58,479 nucleotides of DNA, from contig CANSXE010000005.1 of the NCBI GenBank assembly GCA_947650875.1, positions 1-58,479 on the forward strand. Reading direction: 5' to 3'. This DNA comes from an uncultured Bacillota bacterium (GTDB lineage: Bacteria; Bacillota; Clostridia; Oscillospirales; Oscillospiraceae). The translations under genes and the position numbers were made by a program. Of the stretch, positions 1 to 7,432 are shown piece after piece (position 1 is the first letter of the stretch; each line of letters begins with the position of its first letter). The notes under the pieces were generated by a model. It was not told the DNA's origin. It did not search any database and saw only the letters and a list, made by a program, of their open reading frames with translations.

Positions 1-1405
1 GCAGGCCGATGACCGCCACGTCGTGGACCTTGGGGTAGGCGGACAGGAAGTCCTCGATCTGCACCGGGTACAGGTTCTCGCCGCCGGAGATAATTACGTC
101 CTTCTTCCGGTCCACCAGGAAGATGAAGCCGTCTTCGTCTTGGCGGGCCATGTCGCCGGTGTGGAGCCAGCCATTTTCCAGCACCTCGGCGGTGGCTTCG
201 GGGTTGTGGTAGTAGCACACCATCACCCCTGGGCCCTTTACGCACAACTCGCCCACATCTCCCTGCTGGACGGGGATATTCTGCTCGTCCACAATCTTAA
301 TCTTCCAGCCGTAGCCGGGCACGCCGATGGCTCCCACCTTGTGGACGTTGTCCACCCCCAGATGGACACAGCCCGGGCCGGTGGACTCGGACAGGCCGTA
401 GTTGGTGTCGTACTTGTGGTGGGGGAAGTATTGCAGCCAGTGCTTGATGAGGGAGGGGGGCACCGGCTGGGCGCCGATGTGCATCAGCCGCCACTGGGAC
501 AGGTGAAAATCTTCGATTTTCAGGTCGCCCCGGTCCAGGGCGGCTAAGATATCCTGGGCCCAGGGCACCAGCAGCCAGACGATGGTGCACCGCTCCTGGC
601 TGGCCGCCTGGAAGACGGCGGAAGGGGAATTGCCTTTCAACAGCACCGCACGGCTGCCGGTGAACAGGGAGCCGAACCAGTGCATCTTGGCCCCGGTATG
701 GTACAGGGGCGGGATGCACAGGAAGACGTCTTCGTGGGTGGTCTCGTGGTGGATGGCCTCCATCCGGGCGGACTGCATCAGGGCGGTGTGACGGAGCAGG
801 ATGGCCTTGGGGAAGCCGGTGGTGCCAGAGGAGTAGTAGATGGCCGCCTCGTCCTCGTCGTCCACCAGCACCTTGGGGGGGCGGCTGGAGCAGTTGGCGG
901 TGGCCCGCAGGTAGTCCTCGGCAAAGGCGGGGCAGTGCTCCCCCACGAAGAACAGCAGCATCTGCTTTTTGATCTTGGGCACAATGGGCTCCATCCGGGT
1001 GGTGAACTCGGGGCCGAAAAAGAGCACGTCGGCGTCGGCCAGCTTCAGGCAGTAGTCAATCTCGTCGGCGGTGTAGCGGAAGTTCAGAGGGACCGCCACC
1101 GCCCCCGTTTTTAAAATGCCGAAGTAGATGGGCAGCCACTCCAGACAGTTCATCAGCAGAATGGCCACCTTCTGGCCCTTGCGGATGCCCCGGCTGAGCA
1201 GCATGTTGGCCACCCGGTTGGCCTTCTCATCAAAGACCGACCAGGTGATCTCACGGCGGTAGGGGGCGTCGCCGGTGGGCTGGATCAGCTCGTACTCCTG
1301 CCAGGAGACCCGCTGCTCCTCCCGGACCTCGGGGTTGATCTCCACCAGGGCGGCCTCGTCGCCGTACAGCTTGCTGTTGCGCTCCAACAGATCGGTGATA
1401 GGCAT
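1..1405 (-). CDS. AMP-forming acyl-CoA synthetase (3' end outside window)
   Basis: Class I adenylate-forming enzyme that would activate a carboxylic acid to its CoA thioester using ATP. About 468 residues are visible, starting MPITDLLERN, and the C-terminus lies off the left edge. The P-loop-like motif YYSSGTTGFPKA is present, followed by the YGLSEST motif and, near the edge, the GDMARQDEDGF and DRKKD hinge motifs typical of long- and medium-chain fatty acyl-CoA ligases. The ATG at 1405 follows an AAAGGAA ribosome site and a near-ideal promoter at 1469-1497. It is transcribed divergently from yerC and the iorAB genes. Substrate is not resolvable; a medium-chain or aromatic acid is as likely as a long-chain one. 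Confidence 0.9.
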   Translation of the reverse strand, partial: MPITDLLERNSKLYGDEAALVEINPEVREEQRVSWQEYELIQPTGDAPYRREITWSVFDEKANRVANMLLSRGIRKGQKVAILLMNCLEWLPIYFGILKTGAVAVPLNFRYTADEIDYCLKLADADVLFFGPEFTTRMEPIVPKIKKQMLLFFVGEHCPAFAEDYLRATANCSSRPPKVLVDDEDEAAIYYSSGTTGFPKAILLRHTALMQSARMEAIHHETTHEDVFLCIPPLYHTGAKMHWFGSLFTGSRAVLLKGNSPSAVFQAASQERCTIVWLLVPWAQDILAALDRGDLKIEDFHLSQWRLMHIGAQPVPPSLIKHWLQYFPHHKYDTNYGLSESTGPGCVHLGVDNVHKVGAIGVPGYGWKIKIVDEQNIPVQQGDVGELCVKGPGVMVCYYHNPEATAEVLENGWLHTGDMARQDEDGFIFLVDRKKDVIISGGENLYPVQIEDFLSAYPKVHDVAVIGL

Positions 1406-1468
1406 TATGTTCGTTCCTTTCCAGACGGATGGGCTCCGTTAAACTTTATTGATTTTAACCGCTAAAGT

Positions 1469-1497
1469 ATCATAGCGAATTTTTGGGGGAATGTCAA
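1469..1497 (-). promoter_or_regulatory. Sigma-70 type promoter for the acyl-CoA synthetase
   Basis: Read on the minus strand, TTGACA and TATGAT are separated by exactly 17 bp, about 65 bp upstream of the start codon. It lies back to back with the yerC promoter. Confidence 0.75.
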
Positions 1498-1536
1498 GAG
1501 CGGAAAAAGTTTCTGCGGAAAAAATCCGGCGGGCTC

Positions 1537-1565
1537 TTTACTTCCCCACTTTCCTGTGCTACACT
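1537..1565 (+). promoter_or_regulatory. Promoter of yerC
   Basis: TTTACT and TACACT are separated by 17 bp. They lie about 54 bp upstream of the yerC ATG, which has a GAAGGAG ribosome site at 1603-1609. Confidence 0.6.
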
Positions 1566-1618
1566 TTACACAAGTGAATTTTCCCGGATACCAATATGGA
1601 ACGAAGGAGTGTATTGCT

Positions 1619-1930
1619 ATGGCAAAGGCGGAAAAGCGGGAGCGGAGCATGGCCCTGTACGAGACCATCCTGAAGCTGAAGGACCTGGACGAGTGCTGCC
1701 GGTTTTTCGACGATCTGTGCACCCCCACCGAGCTGCGCAGCCTGGAGCAGCGGTTCGATGTGGCGGTGTACCTCCAGCAGGGGCTGGTCTATCTGGATAT
1801 TCTGGATAAAACCGGGGCCTCCAGCGCCACCATTAGCCGGGTGAGACGGTCCATGCTGGACAACGGCGCGGGAGGCGTGATGCGGGAGGTCATCCAGCGC
1901 CACGGATTGCACGAGAAGGAGGAGACGTAG
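1619..1930 (+). CDS. yerC: YerC/YecD family TrpR-related DNA-binding protein
   Basis: Small helical DNA-binding protein of 103 residues, the usual length for the YerC/YecD family related to the Trp repressor. Visible features are the helix containing PTELRSLEQRFDVA and the recognition-type helix TGASSATISRVRRSML, both typical of TrpR-like helix-turn-helix proteins. The ATG at 1619 is preferred over an in-frame upstream ATG because GAAGGAG lies 9 bp before it and the promoter lies further upstream. It sits directly before iorA, so a role in sensing aromatic amino acids is tempting, but this is inference. Its TAG stop is supplied by the end of a palindromic repeat (1927-1999). Confidence 0.88.
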   Translation: MAKAEKRERSMALYETILKLKDLDECCRFFDDLCTPTELRSLEQRFDVAVYLQQGLVYLDILDKTGASSATISRVRRSMLDNGAGGVMREVIQRHGLHEKEET

Positions 1931-1999
1931 GGACGCTTCACGAAGCGTCCGTATCCAACCGTTTGCAATTTCTGCGGACGCATCGTGATGCGTCCCTAC
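1927..1999. repeat. Double-hairpin palindromic repeat, family A copy 1
   Basis: A 73-bp element with ends GTAGGG and CCCTAC. It contains two hairpins, one around CGCTTCACGAAGCG and one around CGCATCGTGATGCG, separated by about 25 bp of unrelated sequence. The first bases form the stop codon of yerC. It is inverted relative to the copy after iorA. Confidence 0.85.
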
Positions 2000-2037
2000 A
2001 GAATCAACGAAAACCAAAACAGAAAGCAGGAAAAAAC

Positions 2038-3762
2038 ATGAAACAATTAATGCTGGGCAACGCCGCTGTTGCCCGGGGACTGTATGAGGCGGGGTGCTGC
2101 GTGATCTCCAGCTACCCCGGCACCCCCAGCACCGAGATCACCGAGGAGGCCGTCAAGTACCCCGAGCTGTACTGCGAGTGGGCCCCCAACGAGAAGGTTG
2201 CCATGGAGGTGGCCTTCGGCGCCTGTCTGGCGGGGAAGCGGGCCTTCTGCGCCATGAAGCACGTGGGTCTCAACGTGGCTGCCGACCCGCTGTACACCAT
2301 GGCTTACACCGGCGTCAACGCCGGCTTAGTGATCGGCGTGGCCGACGACCCGGGGATGCACTCCTCTCAGAACGAGCAGGACTCCCGGCACCACGCCATC
2401 GCCGCCAAGGTGCCCATGCTGGAGCCCTCCAACTCCGCCGAGGCGCTGGAGTTTGCCAAGCTGGCCTATGAGCTGTCCGAGGAGTTCGACACCCCGGTGC
2501 TGCTGAAAATGTGCACCCGTGTGGCACACTCCCAGTCCATTGTGGAGACCTCCGACCGGTCTGAGCCCGGGATGAAGCCCTATGAGAAGAACATCGCCAA
2601 GTACGTCATGATGCCGGGCAACGCCATCCGCCGCCACCCCTTCGTGGAGGAGCGCACCCGGAAGCTTCAGGAGTGGGCGGAGACCGCCCCCATCAACCGG
2701 GTGGAGATGGGGGGCGCCAAAATCGGAATTATCACCTCCTCCACCTCCTATCAGTACGTCAAAGAGGTGTTCGGGGATACCGTCTCCGTCCTCAAGCTGG
2801 GTATGGCCAACCCCCTGCCCGTCAAGCTGATAAAGGACTTTGCCTGTAAAGTGGAAAAGCTTGTTGTGGTGGAGGAGATGGACCCCATCATAGAGAACCA
2901 CTGTAAAGCCCTGGGCCTTGCCGTCTCCGGCAAGGATGTGCTGCCCATGGAGGGGGAATTTTCCCAGAACCTCATCGCGGAAAAGCTGGGCGGAGAGGTA
3001 CATACCGGCCGGACCATCGACGACCCCATCCCCCCCCGGCCCCCTGTTATGTGCGCCGGCTGCCCCCACCGGGGACTGTTCTACACCCTGAGCAAGAACA
3101 AGTGCACCGTCCTGGGGGACATCGGCTGTTACACTCTGGGGGCGGTGGCCCCGCTGGCCGCTATGGACATGACCCTGTGCATGGGGGCCTCCATCTCCGC
3201 CGTCCACGGCTTCAACAAGGCCCGGGGCGCGGAGAGCGAGGGCAAAACGGTGGCCGTCATCGGCGACTCCACCTTTATGCACTCGGGCATGACCGGCCTG
3301 GCCAACATCGCCTATAACCAGTCCAACTCCACGGTGATTATTCTGGACAACTCCATCACCGGCATGACCGGCCACCAGCAGAACCCCACCACCGGCTACA
3401 ACATCAAGGGCGACCCCGCCGGGAAGATTGACCTGGAGGGGCTGTGCAAGGCCATGGGCTTTACACGGGTCCGGGTGGTGGACCCCTACGATTTGAAGGC
3501 CTGCGACACTGTTCTCAAGGAGGAGCTGGCCGCCGCTGAGCCCTCTGTGATCATCAGCCGCCGGCCCTGCGCCCTGCTCAAGTACGTCAAGCACGAGGCC
3601 CCCCTCACCGTGGACCCGGTGAAGTGCGTGGGCTGCCGGAGCTGCATGAAAATCGGCTGCCCCGCCATCTCCATCAAGGAGGGCAAGGCCCGGGTGGACG
3701 CCACCCTGTGCGTGGGCTGCGGCGTGTGTGAGCAGCTGTGCGGCGTGAAGGCGTTTTCGTAG
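2038..3762 (+). CDS. iorA: Indolepyruvate ferredoxin oxidoreductase, alpha subunit
   Basis: Catalytic TPP-dependent subunit that decarboxylates indolepyruvate, phenylpyruvate and related arylpyruvates, forming aryl-acetyl-CoA and reducing ferredoxin. The 574 residues begin MKQLMLGNAAVARG. The N-terminal pyrimidine-binding domain carries SSYPGTPSTEI. The TPP/Mg site is in the GDSTFMHSG and DNSITGMTGHQ region at about 410-450. The C-terminus has a double [4Fe-4S] ferredoxin domain with CVGCRSCMKIGC and CVGCGVCEQLC. ATG 2038 is chosen because an upstream in-frame ATG would translate the palindromic repeat. The stop TAG is formed by the next repeat copy. It pairs with iorB 110 bp downstream. Confidence 0.95.
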   Translation: MKQLMLGNAAVARGLYEAGCCVISSYPGTPSTEITEEAVKYPELYCEWAPNEKVAMEVAFGACLAGKRAFCAMKHVGLNVAADPLYTMAYTGVNAGLVIGVADDPGMHSSQNEQDSRHHAIAAKVPMLEPSNSAEALEFAKLAYELSEEFDTPVLLKMCTRVAHSQSIVETSDRSEPGMKPYEKNIAKYVMMPGNAIRRHPFVEERTRKLQEWAETAPINRVEMGGAKIGIITSSTSYQYVKEVFGDTVSVLKLGMANPLPVKLIKDFACKVEKLVVVEEMDPIIENHCKALGLAVSGKDVLPMEGEFSQNLIAEKLGGEVHTGRTIDDPIPPRPPVMCAGCPHRGLFYTLSKNKCTVLGDIGCYTLGAVAPLAAMDMTLCMGASISAVHGFNKARGAESEGKTVAVIGDSTFMHSGMTGLANIAYNQSNSTVIILDNSITGMTGHQQNPTTGYNIKGDPAGKIDLEGLCKAMGFTRVRVVDPYDLKACDTVLKEELAAAEPSVIISRRPCALLKYVKHEAPLTVDPVKCVGCRSCMKIGCPAISIKEGKARVDATLCVGCGVCEQLCGVKAFS

Positions 3763-3835
3763 GGACGCATCACGATGCGTCCGTCTGAACATATGGCCGT
3801 CCGGCATACGCGGACGCTTCATGAAGCGTCCCTAC
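3759..3835. repeat. Double-hairpin palindromic repeat, family A copy 2
   Basis: Same element as at 1927-1999 but in the opposite orientation. The hairpin around CGCATCACGATGCG comes first and the one around CGCTTCATGAAGCG second, with ends GTAGGG and CCCTAC. It supplies the TAG stop of iorA and lies between iorA and iorB. The middle part differs from copy 1. Confidence 0.85.
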
Positions 3836-3871
3836 ATTCGGCCGGTTCAATATAAGGAGTTGTTTCAACAT

Positions 3872-4444
3872 ATGGAAACCAAAAATATTATGATTGTCGG
3901 CGTGGGGGGACAGGGGTCCCTCCTGGCGTCCAAGCTGCTGGGCCACCTTCTCATGGAGCAGGGTTTTGACGTGAAGGTGTCTGAGGTCCACGGCATGTCC
4001 CAGCGGGGCGGGTCGGTGGTCACCTACGTCCGCTACGGCGACCGGGTGGATTCCCCCGTCATTGACAAGGGGGAGGCGGACTATATCGTCTCCTTCGAAC
4101 TGCTGGAGGCCGCCCGGTGGCTGAGCTACCTCAAGCCCGACGGCCAGATTGTCACCTCCACCCAGCAGATCGACCCCATGCCCGTCATCACCGGCGCGGC
4201 CAGCTACCCGGAGAACCTGGTGGAGAAGATGCGCACCGCCGGGGCCAAGGTGGACGCCCTGGACTGTCTCAAGCTGGCCGAGGAGGCCGGTTCGGCCAAG
4301 GCGGTGAACATCGTCCTCATGGGAAGGCTGTCCCACTACTTCGACCTGCCCGACCAGGCCTGGCAGAAGTCCCTGGAGGCCATGGTGCCCCCCAAGTTTT
4401 TGGAGCTGAACAAAAAGGCCTTTGAGCTGGGGAAGAAGGCGTAA
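3872..4444 (+). CDS. iorB: Indolepyruvate ferredoxin oxidoreductase, beta subunit
   Basis: Gamma-type subunit of the 2-oxoacid:ferredoxin oxidoreductase superfamily and partner of IorA. The 190-residue protein opens with IMIVGVGGQGSLLASKLLG, the glycine-rich signature of the family, followed by the conserved SEVHGMSQRGGSVV. Length is normal for IorB. The ATG at 3872 follows AAGGAG at 3854-3859; an in-frame ATG at 3821 would add residues translated from the repeat element and is rejected. It lies in one direction with iorA and most likely on the same transcript, interrupted by a family A repeat. Confidence 0.95.
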   Translation: METKNIMIVGVGGQGSLLASKLLGHLLMEQGFDVKVSEVHGMSQRGGSVVTYVRYGDRVDSPVIDKGEADYIVSFELLEAARWLSYLKPDGQIVTSTQQIDPMPVITGAASYPENLVEKMRTAGAKVDALDCLKLAEEAGSAKAVNIVLMGRLSHYFDLPDQAWQKSLEAMVPPKFLELNKKAFELGKKA

Positions 4445-4446
4445 CG

Positions 4447-4809
4447 ATGTTTGCCTGTAAAGTGATGATAAAAGCGCCCCTTGAACAGGTGAAAGCCCGG
4501 TTTGAGGGATACGAGGACATGGAGTTTTCCCAAAAGGGGGATTGGGTGCTGGCTGAGGACTTCTCCGGCACACAGCTGTTCGGCTGGGAGGTGTCCGCGT
4601 GGCTGGAGCTGGCTGGAGAGGACGAGCTGATTTACGCCTACTACGACGAGGACATGAACACGGAATTTATCTTCGTCCAGAATGGCCTGTGTATGCGGGC
4701 CTATCAGGAGTATGACGGCGAGGTAGACACCGACCAGGGCGAGGACCCGGACATCCCCATTTCCGGCTGGACGGACGTAGCCGACTATATGGACGATCAT
4801 ATGGTGTAG
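4447..4809 (+). CDS. Uncharacterised acidic protein
   Basis: A 120-residue protein that I do not recognise. It is soluble and strongly acidic, especially in the C-terminal third (EYDGEVDTDQGEDPD), with no signal peptide, membrane helix or metal-binding motif. It starts two bases after the iorB stop and has no convincing ribosome site, so translation is probably coupled to iorB. The position suggests an accessory to the arylpyruvate enzyme, but nothing in the sequence proves it. Confidence 0.7.
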   Translation: MFACKVMIKAPLEQVKARFEGYEDMEFSQKGDWVLAEDFSGTQLFGWEVSAWLELAGEDELIYAYYDEDMNTEFIFVQNGLCMRAYQEYDGEVDTDQGEDPDIPISGWTDVADYMDDHMV

Positions 4810-4839
4810 GATTAAGCTCTCGTCCCGCCCGCAGGCGGC

Positions 4840-5043
4840 AAGGCTCCTTTGGAAAGGAGCTGTCACGGCAAAGCCGTGACTGAGGATTGCGTTTTGCGAA
4901 GCAAAACATACGAAGTAAACAAAGTTTCCGCCCCACGAAAGTCCCTGATCTCTCGTTTGCTTCGCACATTTTGGCTTCGCCAAAATACAATCCTCCGCCC
5001 CAGTGTGCCCACTGGGGCACCTCCTTTCAAAAGGAGGCTTTTT
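4840..5043. repeat. Palindromic intergenic element, family B copy 1
   Basis: The 281-bp gap 4810-5090 holds no gene. It holds a long imperfect palindrome beginning AAGGCTCCTTTGGAAAGGAG and ending CTCCTTTCAAAAGGAGGC, with internal hairpins such as TCACGGCAAAGCCGTGA, GTTTTGCGAAGCAAAAC and ATTTTGGCTTCGCCAAAAT. Related elements occur at 7318-7432 and 12790-12927. The hairpin ending in GGCTTTTT may also stop transcription after the iorB unit. Confidence 0.75.
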
Positions 5044-5070
5044 GGAGCAACCATTTAAGTTTATTATAAT
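5042..5070 (+). promoter_or_regulatory. Promoter candidate before the 5091 gene
   Basis: TTGGAG and a perfect TATAAT (5065-5070) are separated by 17 bp. The predicted start of transcription is about 15 bp before the ATG at 5091. The -35 box sits on the edge of the family B repeat. Confidence 0.55.
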
Positions 5071-5090
5071 TCAGAAAGGAAGCATGAACA

Positions 5091-5465
5091 ATGGGATTCT
5101 TTTCAAACCTCTTTGGCGGTGGCGCCAAGAAAGCGGAGGAGGTCAACGACGCCAATTCTCAGGCACTGAAGCAGTTTTTTAAGGAGAATCTACCCAGCGA
5201 GTTTGTGAACTCCGCAAAGTATGCCATCTCCATTACCCAGGGGGATAAGGGCTACGAGGCCCGGATCAACATGGATATGGGGGCGGACGGCTCTACCTAT
5301 CAGGGCTTTGCCAAGGAGAACTTCGCAGAGCTGGCAGACTGGGAGTCCGAGCGGGTCTTCGACCTGCTGCCCGAGCCGCCGGTCACCGTGACCGTCATCT
5401 TCGACATGGACTTCGGCGGCAAGAACAAGGTCACCATGAACCGGGGCCGTCTCCTGGCAAAATAG
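5091..5465 (+). CDS. Uncharacterised 124-residue protein
   Basis: I do not recognise this protein. The N-terminus MGFFSNLFGGGAKK is a glycine-rich amphipathic segment of the kind seen in small peripheral membrane or granule-associated proteins. The rest is predicted to be mixed alpha/beta, with no transmembrane helix and no cysteine. The ATG follows AGAAAGGAAG with 8-10 bp spacing. It has its own candidate promoter and is followed by two hairpins (5469-5485 and 5502-5530) before paaK, so it may be transcribed alone. Confidence 0.7.
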   Translation: MGFFSNLFGGGAKKAEEVNDANSQALKQFFKENLPSEFVNSAKYAISITQGDKGYEARINMDMGADGSTYQGFAKENFAELADWESERVFDLLPEPPVTVTVIFDMDFGGKNKVTMNRGRLLAK

Positions 5466-5468
5466 GGA

Positions 5469-5530
5469 GAAAAACGAAGTTTTTCGATAAGTTTTCTTTT
5501 GGTTCTTTTCTTTATCCAAAAGAAAAGAAC
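5469..5530 (+). other. Two consecutive perfect hairpins before paaK
   Basis: The first hairpin is GAAAAAC, loop gaa, GTTTTTC (5469-5485). The second has perfect 12-bp arms, GTTCTTTTCTTT and its reverse complement, around a 5-base loop (5502-5530). They could terminate the preceding gene or act in the paaK 5' leader. Confidence 0.5.
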
Positions 5531-5562
5531 ATAAGACATACAATCCGAAAGGAATGATACCC

Positions 5563-6864
5563 ATGGAAAGATACTACCAGCCCGAGATCGAGTGCGCGTC
5601 CCGGGAACAAATCAAGGCCTGGCAGGACGAGCGGCTTGTGAAGCAGGTGCGCCACGTCTGGGACAACGTGCCCTACTACCGGAAGAAGATGGAGGAGAAG
5701 GGCCTCACCCCTGACGACATCCGGTCCAGCGACGATTTGCACAAGCTGCCCTTTGTCACCAAGGCCGACCTGCGGGAGGCCTACCCCTACGGGCTGGTAG
5801 CCAAGCCCCTGAAGGAGTGCGTGCGCATCCAGTCTACCTCGGGCACCACCGGCAAGCGGGTGGTGGCCTTCTACACCCAGCACGACATCGACCTGTGGGA
5901 GGACTGCTGCGCCCGGGCCATCATGGCCGCCGGGGGCACCGATGAGGACGTGTGCCAGGTGTCCTACGGCTACGGCCTGTTCACCGGCGGCCCCGGCCTG
6001 AACGGGGGCTCCCACAAGGTGGGCTGCCTCACCATCCCCACCTCCTCGGGCAACACCGAGCGGCAGATTATGTTCATCAAGGACCTGTCCGCCACCATCC
6101 TGTGCTGCACCCCCTCCTACGCCGCCTACATCGGCGAGACCATGAAGGAGATGGGCCTCACCCCCGACCAGATCCCCCTGAAAGCGGGTATTTTCGGCGC
6201 GGAGGCCTGGTCGGAGGAGATGCGGCAGGATATCCAGAATACCCTGGGCATCAAGGCCTATGATATTTACGGCTTGACTGAGCTGTCCGGCCCCGGTGTG
6301 TCCTTCGAGTGCTCCGCCCAGAGCGGGATGCACGTCAACGAGGACCACTTCATCGCTGAGATTATCGACCCGGACACCGGCGAGGTCCTCCCCGAGGGCA
6401 CCAAAGGGGAGCTGGTGTTCACCTCCATCACCAAGGAGGCCTTCCCCCTGCTGCGCTACCGCACCCGGGATATCTGTATGCTCACCCGGGAGAAGTGCTC
6501 CTGCGGCCGCACCCACGTGAAGATGTGCAAGCCCATGGGCCGGTCGGACGACATGCTCATCATCCGGGGCGTCAACGTGTTCCCGTCTCAGATCGAGACC
6601 GTCCTGCTCAACCACGGCTATCCCGCCAACTACCAGATTATCGTGGACCGGGTGAAGAACACCGACACCCTGGACGTCCAGGTGGAGATGACCCCCGAGA
6701 TGTTCACCGACAACATGGGCGAGATCGCCAAGCGGCAGAAGGAGCTGGTGGACGGCCTGCGGTCCATGCTGGGCCTGGCCGCCAAGGTCACCCTTGTGGC
6801 CCCCAAGACCATCGTCCGCAGCGAGGGCAAGGCCGTGCGGGTTATCGACAAGCGGAAGATTTAA
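5563..6864 (+). CDS. paaK: Phenylacetate-CoA ligase family protein
   Basis: Adenylate-forming enzyme interconverting arylacetate and aryl-acetyl-CoA with ATP/AMP. The 433-residue length matches the PaaK family, which is shorter than general acyl-CoA synthetases. The ATP-binding P-loop STSGTTGKRV lies near residue 95, YGLTELSGPGV near 235, and the C-terminal PaaK domain begins around RGVNVFPSQIE. ATG 5563 is preferred to the in-frame ATG at 5554 because AAAGGA (5548-5553) is 9 bp upstream of it. Clustering with iorAB suggests it consumes the IorAB product, giving arylacetate and energy, or the reverse. It is followed 12 bp later by an ACT-domain gene, as is common for this family in anaerobes. 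Confidence 0.93.
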   Translation: MERYYQPEIECASREQIKAWQDERLVKQVRHVWDNVPYYRKKMEEKGLTPDDIRSSDDLHKLPFVTKADLREAYPYGLVAKPLKECVRIQSTSGTTGKRVVAFYTQHDIDLWEDCCARAIMAAGGTDEDVCQVSYGYGLFTGGPGLNGGSHKVGCLTIPTSSGNTERQIMFIKDLSATILCCTPSYAAYIGETMKEMGLTPDQIPLKAGIFGAEAWSEEMRQDIQNTLGIKAYDIYGLTELSGPGVSFECSAQSGMHVNEDHFIAEIIDPDTGEVLPEGTKGELVFTSITKEAFPLLRYRTRDICMLTREKCSCGRTHVKMCKPMGRSDDMLIIRGVNVFPSQIETVLLNHGYPANYQIIVDRVKNTDTLDVQVEMTPEMFTDNMGEIAKRQKELVDGLRSMLGLAAKVTLVAPKTIVRSEGKAVRVIDKRKI

Positions 6865-6876
6865 GGAGGAAACACT

Positions 6877-7311
6877 ATGAGCATCAAGCAGATTTCCGTC
6901 TTTCTGGAGAACAAGCCCGGCGCGCTCTACGCCATGACCGGGGTGCTGGCCCAGAACAAAATCGACATGCGGGCCTTCTCCCTGGCCGAGACCAGTGACT
7001 TCGGCATCGCCCGGATGATCGTGGACGACGTGTACAAGACCACCACCGTCCTGAAGGACGCGGGCTTTATCAACAACATCACCCCCGTGCTGGGGGTGGC
7101 CATCCCCGACGTACCCGGCGGGCTGAACAAGGTCCTCCAGGCCCTCACCGACGCCAAGGTGAATGTGGAGTATATGTACGCCTTCCTGGGCGGCAGGGAC
7201 GCGGAGCACGCCTACATGATCTTCCGGGTGGAGGACAACGCCGCCGCCGCTTCTGCCCTGGCTCAGCGGGGCATCAAGGTGGTGGACCAGGAGGAGATTG
7301 AAAAGCTGTAG
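6877..7311 (+). CDS. Tandem ACT-domain protein
   Basis: A 144-residue protein made of two ACT domains (about 1-70 and 71-144), small ligand-binding modules that usually sense amino acids. The first begins with ISVFLENKPGALYAMTG and the second with PVLGVAIPDVPGGLNKVLQ, both with the conserved glycine in the ligand loop. AAGGAGG lies just upstream of the ATG and the gene follows paaK at 12 bp, so the two are co-translated. Proteins of this type recur beside paaK and iorAB in anaerobes and are presumed to regulate them in response to aromatic amino acids; that role is inference here. Confidence 0.88.
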   Translation: MSIKQISVFLENKPGALYAMTGVLAQNKIDMRAFSLAETSDFGIARMIVDDVYKTTTVLKDAGFINNITPVLGVAIPDVPGGLNKVLQALTDAKVNVEYMYAFLGGRDAEHAYMIFRVEDNAAAASALAQRGIKVVDQEEIEKL

Positions 7312-7317
7312 GAAACG

Positions 7318-7432
7318 CAAAAAAGCCCCCCTCTAAGAGGGGGGTGGCGCGGCGAAGCCGTGACGGGGGGAGTTTACTCCCTCAGCCACCGCCTGCGGCG
7401 GTGCCAGCTCCCTCAGAGAGGGAGCCTTTTTT
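7318..7432. repeat. Palindromic intergenic element, family B copy 2; also a convergent terminator
   Basis: Arms AAAGCCCCCCTC and GAGGGAGCCTTTTTT lie in inverted orientation, with internal hairpins GCGGCGAAGCCG and CACCGCCTGCGGCGGTG. It fills the space between the ACT gene and the convergent kinase gene and would act as a two-way terminator. Confidence 0.8.

Noticed and set aside
1927-3835. Repeats around iorA as a CRISPR array or composite transposon
   Set aside because: There are only two copies here, in opposite orientation, 1.8 kb apart, without regular spacers, cas genes, transposase or visible target-site duplication.
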